Source: Herbidospora mongoliensis (GTDB lineage: Bacteria > Actinomycetota > Actinomycetes > Streptosporangiales > Streptosporangiaceae). Taken from it: a DNA stretch of 64,000 nucleotides. The translations under genes were made by a program, and so were the position numbers. Below the pieces are notes generated by a model, which saw only the letters and a list, made by a program, of their open reading frames with translations, ran no database searches and was not told the DNA's origin. How positions within the stretch are numbered: position 1 is the first letter of the stretch; each line of letters starts with the position of its first letter. The stretch is taken from the NCBI RefSeq assembly GCF_001570545.1, contig NZ_BBXD01000011.1, positions 1 to 64,000 on the forward strand. Direction: 5' to 3'. Below are positions 43,108 to 50,363 of this stretch, one piece after another.

Positions 43108-44060
43108 GACGCCACCGCCCCGAGCCGGACCCTGGGGTCGAGCAGCCGGTAGGCCACGTCGGCGCCCAGCACGATCACCATGTACAGCACCCCGAGCACC
43201 AGCGCCGCCGCCTGGAGCACCGGCAGGTCCTTGTCCACGGCCGACTGGAGCAGCAGCGCCCCGATGCCGGGATAGGCGAACAGCAGCTCCACCGACACCA
43301 GCCCGCCGAGCAGGAACTGGAGCTGCACGCCCAGCGCGCTCGCCGCCGGCACCGTGGAGTTGCGCAGCACGTGCCGCCGCACCACCTGGCCGCGTGTGAG
43401 CCCGCGCAGCTCGGCGGCCCGCGCGTAGGCGCTCTCCACCGAGGCGACGGCGCCGGCCCGCACGTGCCGGGCGACGTAACCGGTGCACAGCAGCACCAGC
43501 GACAGCGCGGGAAGCGCCAGATGCCACAGGACGGTCAGCGGCCCCGCCCCCTCGGGGGCCTGCGCGCCGGAGGGGAACCAGCGCAGGTTCACCGCGAACA
43601 CCACCAGCAGGATCACCCCGGTGACGAACTCGGGCACCGCGCCGAAGGCCAGCCCGCCGACGCTGATCACCCGGTCGGCGGCCCGGTCGTGCCGCACTCC
43701 GGCCCAGAGCCCCAGGCTCACCGCGACCGGCGCGAGCACCGCGAACGCGACCCCGGCCAGCAGCAGCGAGTGCCCGAGACGGCCGACCACCAGGTCGTGG
43801 ACGGGGACCCCGAGCGTGTACGACTGTCCCCAGTCGCCGGTGAGGAAGCCGCCCAGCCAGTCGGCGTACCGCTGGAACCACGGCCGGTCGAGGCCGAGCT
43901 GGTCCCGCAGCGCCTCGACCGACGCCTGGCTCGCCTCACGCCCGAGGATGGTGCGCGCCACGTCGCCGGGCACCAGCTCGGTGGCGGCGAACACCAGCAG
44001 CGACACCCCGAGCAGCGTGAGCGGCACGGTGGCGGCCCGGCGCAGCAGGAAGCCCCTCAT
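43104..44060 (-). CDS. dppB: ABC transporter permease, DppB-type
   Basis: 318 aa, six TMs. MRGFLLRRAATVPLTLLGVSLLVF, ELVPGDVARTILG, GLDRPWFQRYADWLGGFLTGDWGQSYTLGVPV and the EAA loop YARAAELRGLTRGQVVRRHVLRN are typical of DppB. It begins 58 bp after the solute-binding protein stop. That gap contains a degenerate second copy of the SBP-end/permease-start junction. Confidence 0.9.
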   Translation of the reverse strand: MRGFLLRRAATVPLTLLGVSLLVFAATELVPGDVARTILGREASQASVEALRDQLGLDRPWFQRYADWLGGFLTGDWGQSYTLGVPVHDLVVGRLGHSLLLAGVAFAVLAPVAVSLGLWAGVRHDRAADRVISVGGLAFGAVPEFVTGVILLVVFAVNLRWFPSGAQAPEGAGPLTVLWHLALPALSLVLLCTGYVARHVRAGAVASVESAYARAAELRGLTRGQVVRRHVLRNSTVPAASALGVQLQFLLGGLVSVELLFAYPGIGALLLQSAVDKDLPVLQAAALVLGVLYMVIVLGADVAYRLLDPRVRLGAVAS

Positions 44061-44147
44061 CGGACCGTGACCTCACCGAAGTCGGCAGAGCCGGCCGCGC
44101 GGCGCGGCAGGTAGCCCCTCACAGGACCGTGACCTCGCTGAAGTCGA
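44041..44147. repeat. Tandem duplication of the SBP-stop/permease-start junction
   Basis: Unit 44041..44085 (around the DppB start) and unit 44103..44147 (around the SBP stop) are about 84% identical, offset by 62 bp. Read on the minus strand the SBP ends DFSEVTVL and is followed in the gap by RGYLPRRAAGSADFGEVTVR and a stop, then the true permease start MRGFLLRRAA. Confidence 0.75.
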
Positions 44148-45711
44148 CGTAACTGGACGGGTGGGCCTGGATTCCCGCGACCTTCTTGCCGTTGTAGGCG
44201 CGCACGGTCCCCGACCACACCGAGATGATCACCGGGACGTCCTCGTGCAGCGCCTCGGCGATGATCGCCGCCTGGGTCCTGCGCTCCTCGTCGGTGGTGG
44301 CCGCGTCGTAGGCGCGGGCCGCCGCGTCGAGGGCCGGGTTGGCGTATTTGGAGCCGTTCCAGATCCCGTCGCTGATGACCATCGGGACGATGAACTGGCT
44401 GGGCACCGCGCGGCCCGCCCAGCCGACCAGGTTGGCGGAGGTGAACAGCCACGGGGTGTCCTTCTCCTGGTCGCCGCCGTAGAAGTCGGCCGAGGTGCGC
44501 TGGTCGAGCCTCACCTCGATGCCCGCCTGCTTGAGCTGGGCCTGGAGGGTGAGGGCGAGGTCCTTGCCGGGCGGGTCGAAGGTCAGGTCGAAGCTGAGCG
44601 GCTGGCCGCCGAGCAGTTCGGTGACCTTGGCCGGGTCCTTGGCCCGCTGGGGGATGTCGGCAGGCGCGGCCGGGAAGAGCGCGGCGAACAGGTGGTCGTT
44701 GCCGAGCGCGCCGACGCCGTCGTAGATGGTGGTGTTCACGCCGGGCCGGTCCAGTGCGTACGCGACGGCCTGGCGGTTCTCCTTGCGGTCGAACGGCGCC
44801 TGGTCGGTGCGGAGCGTCAAGGCGGTCAGGCCGGTGCCGGGAACCTGGTCCACCACGATGTCGCCGGTTCCCTTCAGCGGCCCGACGAGCTGCGGGCGGC
44901 TGAGGATCTGGGCGTCGATCTCGCCACTTTGCAGGGCGAGCAGGTCGGCCTGGTCGTCGGCGTAGAACCTGATCTCCACGCCGTCGAGGAAGGGTCGGCC
45001 CTCCTGCCAGTACTTCGGGTTGCGGGCGAAGGAGGCGCCGGTCGACACGTCGTACTTGGTCAGCGTGAAGGGTCCGGTGCCGATGATGCCGCCGCCGCTC
45101 GCGTAGTCCTTCTTGAGGATCAGCGCGTTGTAGTTGCCGGCCGAGACGAGGTAGGGGAAGTCGGAGAAGGTCCGCTCCAGTGTGAACGTCACGGTGCCCG
45201 CGTCGGGGGCGGCGACGCCGCCCTCCTTGAGCACGCCGTCGAACGCCGACAGGGCGGCCGACTTGGAGTCGGGGTCGAGCAGGCGGTCGAACGACGCCTT
45301 GACGGTGTCGGCGTCGAGCGGGGTGCCGTCGGAGAACGTGACGCCCTGGCGGATGGTGAACGTCCAGGTCCTGCCGCCGTCGGTGGTCTCCCACTTCTCG
45401 GCCAGGCGCGGCACGAGGGTGAAGTCCTTGTCGAGCCAGATGAGGTAGTCGGCCACCAGTTGCACGATGGCGATGGCGGTGCCGTCGTACATGGTGACGG
45501 GGTCGACCTCGGTGGGCGGCGGGGGCGACCCGGCCTTGAGCAGGCCGCCGCGCTTGGGCGCCTGCGCCGGCTGGGCCGCGGGCTGGGTCTGGGTGGTCGT
45601 GGTCCCGGTACCGCAGGCGGTGAGGAGGGCGGTCAGGGCCGCGCTTCCGATGAAGACGCGTCGGGACAGGCCGGGAAGGCGGTTGAGTACGGCGGTACCG
45701 GGGGCGCTCAT
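44119..45711 (-). CDS. Extracellular solute-binding lipoprotein, family 5 (oligopeptide type)
   Basis: 530 aa. The N-terminus carries a twin-arginine-like RRVFIGSAALTALLTACG signal with lipobox LTAC, so it is probably a Tat-exported lipoprotein. The body is family-5: GGLLKAGSPPPPTEVDPV, RLAEKWETTDGGRTWTFTIRQGVTFSDGTPLDADTVKASFDRLLDP, GTGPFTLTKYD and ALDRPGVNTTIYDGVGA. It delivers its ligand to the DppB/C/DF-type importer encoded next. A 17-bp palindrome ends 5 bp upstream of the ATG and no ribosome site is present, so the transcript may be leaderless or tightly repressed. Confidence 0.92.
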   Translation of the reverse strand: MSAPGTAVLNRLPGLSRRVFIGSAALTALLTACGTGTTTTQTQPAAQPAQAPKRGGLLKAGSPPPPTEVDPVTMYDGTAIAIVQLVADYLIWLDKDFTLVPRLAEKWETTDGGRTWTFTIRQGVTFSDGTPLDADTVKASFDRLLDPDSKSAALSAFDGVLKEGGVAAPDAGTVTFTLERTFSDFPYLVSAGNYNALILKKDYASGGGIIGTGPFTLTKYDVSTGASFARNPKYWQEGRPFLDGVEIRFYADDQADLLALQSGEIDAQILSRPQLVGPLKGTGDIVVDQVPGTGLTALTLRTDQAPFDRKENRQAVAYALDRPGVNTTIYDGVGALGNDHLFAALFPAAPADIPQRAKDPAKVTELLGGQPLSFDLTFDPPGKDLALTLQAQLKQAGIEVRLDQRTSADFYGGDQEKDTPWLFTSANLVGWAGRAVPSQFIVPMVISDGIWNGSKYANPALDAAARAYDAATTDEERRTQAAIIAEALHEDVPVIISVWSGTVRAYNGKKVAGIQAHPSSYVDFSEVTVL

Positions 45712-45715
45712 ATTT

Positions 45716-45732
45716 ACTACTATTCAAGTAGG
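45716..45732. promoter_or_regulatory. 17-bp palindrome, proximal operator of the ABC/oxygenase operon
   Basis: ACTACTATTCAAGTAGG fits CCTAC-N7-GTAGG with one mismatch (first base). It touches the start of the solute-binding gene. Confidence 0.6.
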
Positions 45733-45764
45733 TATTTGGGGTTGTCAACCCCGGGTCGATCTTC

Positions 45765-45781
45765 CCTACAAAAAATGTAGG
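45765..45781. promoter_or_regulatory. 17-bp perfect palindrome, distal operator of the ABC/oxygenase operon
   Basis: CCTACAAAAAATGTAGG is a perfect match to CCTAC-N7-GTAGG, centred 49 bp from the proximal site (about five helical turns), which fits co-operative binding by one regulator. It also lies 65 bp upstream of the divergent SARP gene start. Confidence 0.7.
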
Positions 45782-45845
45782 AAATTAGGGTATCTACGTA
45801 GTTTCGCTGATGTGCGGGGCGACCCGGCCGCACAGTGTGGAGCGC

Positions 45846-46610
45846 ATGCCGATGCGTTACGAACTGCTGGGGCCGCTCCGCGTCTCCGACGGCCGGGGGT
45901 ACCACTTCCTCAGCGCCCCGAAGATGGAGACGACCCTGGCCATCCTGCTCGTCAGGGCGGAACGGGTCACGACCAAAGACCAGCTCGTCACCGAGTTGTG
46001 GGGCGAGTCGCCGCCGCCCCGCGCCTCCGCCGCGCTCCACGTCTACATCTCCCAGTTGCGCAAGTTCCTCGGTTCCGGCGAGGCGATCGTCACCCGGCCC
46101 TCCGGATACGTGCTGCGGCTGCGGGACGCCGAATACGACGTCGACGACTTCCAGCGCGCCGTCGCGCACGGCAGGCTCCTGCTGCAGACCGGGCGGTACG
46201 AAGAGGCGCTGGCCCAGTTCGAGGAGGCGCTGCGGCTGGTGCGCGGGCCGGTGCTCGACCAGGCGCCCGAAGGCCCCGTGCTGGCGGCGTTCGCCGCGTG
46301 GGCCGAGGAGGAGCGGCTCGACTGCCTGGAACTGTCGATCGAGGCGCGGACCGCGCTCGGACGCCACCGCGAGGTGATCGGCCCGCTGAACGGGCTGGTC
46401 ACGCAGTATCCGCTCCGGGAGTCGTTCTACCGCCACCTCATGCTGGCGCTCTACCGCTCCGAGCGGCGAGCCGACGCGCTGGGGGTCTACCGCACGGCCC
46501 AGCGGGTGCTGCAGGCCGAACTCGGCGTGCGGCCCTGCCAGGCGCTGCGCCGACTGCACCACGCGATCCTGACCTCGGACGCCCCGATCGACCTGGCCAC
46601 GGCCAGTTGA
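45846..46610 (+). CDS. SARP-family pathway activator
   Basis: 254 aa from ATG at 45846 with GTGGAG five bases upstream. RYELLGPLRVSD, then APKMETTLAILLVRAERVTTKDQLVTELWGESPPPRASAALHVYISQLRKFLG is the OmpR-like winged helix of SARP proteins. VTRPSGYVLRLRDAEYDVDDFQRAVAHGR and the helical BTAD part (ALAQFEEALRLVRGPVLDQAPEG, REVIGPLNGLVTQYPLRESFYRHLMLALYRS, LGVRPCQALRRLHHAIL) complete a short SARP without an ATPase half. SARPs activate secondary-metabolite clusters. It is coupled by a TTGA overlap to the thioesterase gene. Confidence 0.92.
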   Translation: MPMRYELLGPLRVSDGRGYHFLSAPKMETTLAILLVRAERVTTKDQLVTELWGESPPPRASAALHVYISQLRKFLGSGEAIVTRPSGYVLRLRDAEYDVDDFQRAVAHGRLLLQTGRYEEALAQFEEALRLVRGPVLDQAPEGPVLAAFAAWAEEERLDCLELSIEARTALGRHREVIGPLNGLVTQYPLRESFYRHLMLALYRSERRADALGVYRTAQRVLQAELGVRPCQALRRLHHAILTSDAPIDLATAS

Positions 46611-47356
46611 CCACCACGGATACCTGGCTGCGCCGCTATCACGTCGGCCCCGCCGCGACGGCCGAGCTGGTCTGCTTCCCCCACGCCGGGGGCGCGGCGG
46701 CCTACTGGTTCCCGCTGTCCGCGCTGCTGGCCCCCGGCGTCGAGGTGCTGGCGGTGCAGTATCCGGGGCGGCAGGACCGCCACCGCGAGCCGCCGGTGAC
46801 CGATCTGCACGAGCTGGCCGACCGGCTGGCCGAGGCGCTCGGCGAACCGGTGGCGCGGCCACGTGTGTTCCTCGGGCACAGCATGGGAGCGTCGCTCGCC
46901 TACGAGGTGGCCGTACGGCTGGAGGGCCGCACCGGCGCGGCCCCGGCCGGGCTGATCCTGTCAGGCCGCCGGGCGCCCTCGCGGCGGCGGCCCTCTCCCG
47001 AGCCGTCCGGCGACGCCGCGCTCCTGGCGCGGGTGCGGGCGCTGGGCGGCACCGACGCCGACCGCCTCACCGACCCCGACGTGCTGGAGCTGGTGCTGCC
47101 CGCGCTGCGCGGGGACCACCGGGCCCTGGCGGGCTACCGGGACACGCCGGGCGCGCCGATCTCCTGCCCGGTGACGGCCTTCGCCGGCGAGCTGGACGAG
47201 GAGGCGCCGGTCGAGGACGTCGCGGCCTGGCGGCACCACACGACCGGGCCGTTCGACCTGCGGGTGTTCCCCGGCGGGCACTTCTTCATCGCCGACGACC
47301 CGCCGGGCACGGCCCGCCTCATCGCGGACCTGATCCGGGCGGTTCCGCGACGCTGA
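46607..47356 (+). CDS. Type II thioesterase (proofreading, RifR/GrsT type)
   Basis: 249 aa starting at TTG in the TTGA overlap with the SARP stop. LVCFPHAGGAAAYWFPLSALL, QYPGRQDRHREPP, LGHSMGASLAYEVAVRL (Ser92 nucleophile), FAGELDEEAP (Asp) and VFPGGHFFIADD (His) are the signature of discrete thioesterases that clear misacylated carrier proteins in PKS/NRPS pathways. Its presence next to the SARP marks the left end of the biosynthetic cluster. Confidence 0.93.
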   Translation: MTTTDTWLRRYHVGPAATAELVCFPHAGGAAAYWFPLSALLAPGVEVLAVQYPGRQDRHREPPVTDLHELADRLAEALGEPVARPRVFLGHSMGASLAYEVAVRLEGRTGAAPAGLILSGRRAPSRRRPSPEPSGDAALLARVRALGGTDADRLTDPDVLELVLPALRGDHRALAGYRDTPGAPISCPVTAFAGELDEEAPVEDVAAWRHHTTGPFDLRVFPGGHFFIADDPPGTARLIADLIRAVPRR

Positions 47357-47393
47357 GCAGGCGCACCTGCGCCGCCCGGAAGCCGGCCCCGAG

Positions 47394-50090
47394 CTATCGC
47401 GGACCTGGTCCAGGTGGATCCGCGACGCTCAGCAAACGCACCAGCGCGGCCCGGGAGCTGACGCCGAGCTTGGCGTAGATGCGGTTCAGGTGGACGTCCA
47501 CCGTGCGGGGGCTGATGCGCAGGCGTTCGGCGATGTCCTTGGTCTTCAGCCCCTCACCGGCCAGGTCGGCGACCTCCCTTTCCCGTGAGGTCAGGCCCGG
47601 TTGCGGGCCGGGAACCGCGTTCTGGACGGCCACGCGGGCGAGATCCCGGGCCCGCGCCGCCCCCGGGGTGCCCTCGCCCAGGACGGCCAGCGCGTCCTCG
47701 TAGCAGCGGGCGGCCCGGTCCCATCGGCGGGCGTGCGCGAACACGTGCCCCTTCGCGAGCATGGCGTGCCCGCCGGCCTCCGGCAGGCCGACGGCGACCG
47801 CGGCGTCGGCGGCGGCCTCGGCCCAGCGCTGGACGCGGGCGTGCGGCCCGTCGTCGGCGCGCAGGCTCGCGGCGGCCAGCAGCTCGTAGCACCAGGCCGC
47901 GTAGACGGGGACCGGCTCCGGCACCTGCTCGGGCACCGGGTCGCCCGGTTCGTACGGGAGCAGCAGCGCGACCGCGCGCCCCGGCTCGCCGCCCGCCAGC
48001 GCGGCCTCGGCGAACAGCAGGGCGTTGATCGGGGTCCTGGACGCGGCCCGGTCGGCGTCGTGGGCGCTCGGCAGGGTGGGGCGGCCGAGCCTGGCCCAGG
48101 AGGCGGCGATCAGCGCGTCGGCCAGGCCGACGTGGTCGTCGCGGCCGATCCGGTGCGCGACGGACCGCCCCTCCAGCGCGGCGGTGTGCGCGTCGGCGGG
48201 CAGGCCCATGTGGAACAGGATGTAGCTCAGGGTGCCCAGCAGCGGGGCCATCAGGTGCGCCTCGCCCCGTTCGCGGGCGCCGGACAGCGCGCGTTCGGCG
48301 TGGGCGCGGCCCTGGTCGTACCACCCGAGGAGGGCCTCGGCCCAGGCCAGGACGAGCAGGTGAGCGGCCTCCCGGGATCCGGCCGGGGCCTCCTGCCCGT
48401 CGAGGAGGCGGGCGGCGGCGCGGAGCGGCTCGGTGGCACCGCAGATGTCGCCGCCGATGACCATGCACATGCCGAGCAGGGCCAGCCGGCCCGCCCCGGT
48501 GACGCGGTCCTCGTGCGCGGCGTCCCTGGCCAGCGCCTCGACGTCGGCGCGGGCCGGGGTCTCGCCGGCCAGTACCTTGGCGAGCTGGGCCTGCACGTGC
48601 AGCAGCGCGCGGGCGGCCGGGTCGGCGTCGCCTCGTGCGGTCAGCCCGGTCAGTTCGGCCAGGACGAGCGCCTGCGCCTCGCCTCCGTCGCCGAGCGCGG
48701 CGGTCACCGACGAGAGGAACGCGACGGAGCGGGCGCCGGTCCGGCCGCCGAGGATCTCCCTGGCCAGGCCGCGCACACCGGCGGCGTCCGCGTCGGCCGC
48801 AAGCGCGCGGACGACCGGCCGCCACAGCTCGGGGCCCGGTTCGGTGCCGTGGGCGCGGTGCACCCGCAGCGCCGAGCTGGTCCAGTGGGCGGCCTCGGCC
48901 GGGCGGCCGTGGCGCAGCGCGTCGTGGACGGCGGCCATCAGGAGCCCGGCGTCGGAGGAGCCGGTCCCGGCGCTCGACCGTTCGGCGTGCCGGGCCACCT
49001 CGGCGGGCGGCGCGCCGGTGGCCGACAGGTGCCGGACGGCCCTGCCGTGCGCCGCCGACCGCCAGCAGGGGTCGATGGCTCCGTACAGGGCCCGCCGGAC
49101 GAGCGGGTGGCGGAAGGTGAGCCTGCCGGGGCTCCCGGGGACGGGCCTGACCAGGTCGCGGCGCCGGAGTTCGGCCAGGACCCGGCAGGCGGCGTCGCGG
49201 TCGGCCACGGTGGCCGCCGCGGCCACGGCGGCCACGCCGGCGGCGTCGAAGAGGTCGCCGAGCACGGCCGCGGCGTCGAGCACCAGCCGTGCCTCCGCCG
49301 GCAGCGGTTCGGTCTCGGCCAGCAGCCGGGCGCCGACGCTGCCGCGCGCCCACGGGCCGCCGTCATCCGGGTTGGTGGCGAGCGCCGTCAGGTAGAGCGG
49401 GTTGCCCATCGAATGGTCGTGCAGGTCCTGGAAGGCGGAGGGTTCGACGAGGATGCCGTCGAGCAGCCGGGCGGACTGCCCGGGGCTCAGCGGGCCGAGC
49501 TCGACCGAGGCGACGCCGCCGAGGTCGAGCACCGAGCGCAGCCGCACCGGCGACTGGCGGGGACGGTGCGCGACGACGGTGGCCAGCGGGCCGTCGACGG
49601 GACGGCGGATGAGCATCTCCAGCAGCGCGATGGAGAGCGGGTCGGCCCAGTGGAAGTCGTCGAGGAGCAGCACCACGTCGCCGGACACGGTCGCCAGGCA
49701 GTCGGCCAGGCCCCGGCGCACCGTGACGAAGAGCTGGTGGCGGGCGGCGAACGAGGCGGTCTCCCCTTCCCCTGCCACCCCGAGCACGTCGATGAGCGCC
49801 GCGGCGGCGGGCACGATGCGGCCTCCCGGCCCGCGCCAGGTGGCCAGGGCGTGCAGGAACGGATGGAAGGGCTGTTCGGCGCCCGCCTCCGAGCAGCGGC
49901 CCGACAGCACCGTGACGCCGTCGCGGCGCGCCTCCCGGGTGAGACCGGCGAGCAGCCAGGACTTACCGGCTCCGGGGTCGCCGGTCAGTTCGGTGATCAG
50001 GCCGTGGCGATCGGGCGCGGCCCGGACAAGATGGGTCAGGCGGTCGAACTCCACGTGTCTGATCTCATGAGCACGAGCGGTGACCGTCAT
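47394..50090 (-). CDS. Large ATP-dependent LuxR regulator (LAL)
   Basis: 898 aa from ATG at 50090. Residues 20-45 hold a P-loop, GDPGAGKSWLLAGL; a Walker B strand DVVLLLDDFHWADPLSIALLEML follows at about 140-162. A long TPR-like helical region covers about 350-820. The C-terminus (about 832-890) is a LuxR helix-turn-helix: LTSREREVADLAGEGLKTKDIAERLRISPRTVDVHLNRIYAKLGV. LAL proteins are frequent activators in macrolide and spirotetronate clusters. It runs opposite to the flanking genes, convergent with the thioesterase (37 bp) and divergent from the RHS-type gene. Confidence 0.93.
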   Translation of the reverse strand: MTVTARAHEIRHVEFDRLTHLVRAAPDRHGLITELTGDPGAGKSWLLAGLTREARRDGVTVLSGRCSEAGAEQPFHPFLHALATWRGPGGRIVPAAAALIDVLGVAGEGETASFAARHQLFVTVRRGLADCLATVSGDVVLLLDDFHWADPLSIALLEMLIRRPVDGPLATVVAHRPRQSPVRLRSVLDLGGVASVELGPLSPGQSARLLDGILVEPSAFQDLHDHSMGNPLYLTALATNPDDGGPWARGSVGARLLAETEPLPAEARLVLDAAAVLGDLFDAAGVAAVAAAATVADRDAACRVLAELRRRDLVRPVPGSPGRLTFRHPLVRRALYGAIDPCWRSAAHGRAVRHLSATGAPPAEVARHAERSSAGTGSSDAGLLMAAVHDALRHGRPAEAAHWTSSALRVHRAHGTEPGPELWRPVVRALAADADAAGVRGLAREILGGRTGARSVAFLSSVTAALGDGGEAQALVLAELTGLTARGDADPAARALLHVQAQLAKVLAGETPARADVEALARDAAHEDRVTGAGRLALLGMCMVIGGDICGATEPLRAAARLLDGQEAPAGSREAAHLLVLAWAEALLGWYDQGRAHAERALSGARERGEAHLMAPLLGTLSYILFHMGLPADAHTAALEGRSVAHRIGRDDHVGLADALIAASWARLGRPTLPSAHDADRAASRTPINALLFAEAALAGGEPGRAVALLLPYEPGDPVPEQVPEPVPVYAAWCYELLAAASLRADDGPHARVQRWAEAAADAAVAVGLPEAGGHAMLAKGHVFAHARRWDRAARCYEDALAVLGEGTPGAARARDLARVAVQNAVPGPQPGLTSREREVADLAGEGLKTKDIAERLRISPRTVDVHLNRIYAKLGVSSRAALVRLLSVADPPGPGPR

Positions 50091-50363
50091 CTTCGCGAAA
50101 GCCCCCCAGGGTTTCCCAAAAAAACCTACTGGAATAGGGGTAAAGCATACCCACTCATCGCGGTCTCCCTGATTTGGGCGCAAACGGAATGCCCCTCGAT
50201 CACCGCCCGGAAATGCCGCGTCGCGACTCCGGTGCCCTCTGACCGGGCACGACACATCCCCGCAAAATACCGCGAACCGGATTTTGGGGGCGTTAAGCCC
50301 AGCTTTAGAAGCGCGGCCAAAGATGAGCTCGCCGAACCGGCCGATAGGAAGGGTGAGCCGCCT
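50091..50363. other. Divergent promoter region of LAL regulator and RHS-type gene
   Basis: About 270 bp, AT-richer than its surroundings, with an A run (seven A at 50118..50124) followed by CCTACTGGAATAGGGG, an imperfect inverted repeat. No RNA or short gene is seen. Confidence 0.5.

Noticed and set aside
45467-46606. Upstream extension of the thioesterase frame
   Set aside because: It overlaps the SARP gene in another frame; the TTG in the TTGA overlap is the natural coupled start.
50125-50140. CCTACTGGAATAGGGG as a fourth copy of the 17-bp palindrome
   Set aside because: The right arm is not GTAGG at N7 spacing, so it does not fit the motif; kept only as an imperfect inverted repeat.
47601-50363. 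Very long plus-strand open frame running into the RHS gene (total 1763 codons)
   Set aside because: It is antisense to the LAL regulator, Arg/Gly/Ala-rich and without motifs; only the part from GTG 50364 shows YD repeats.
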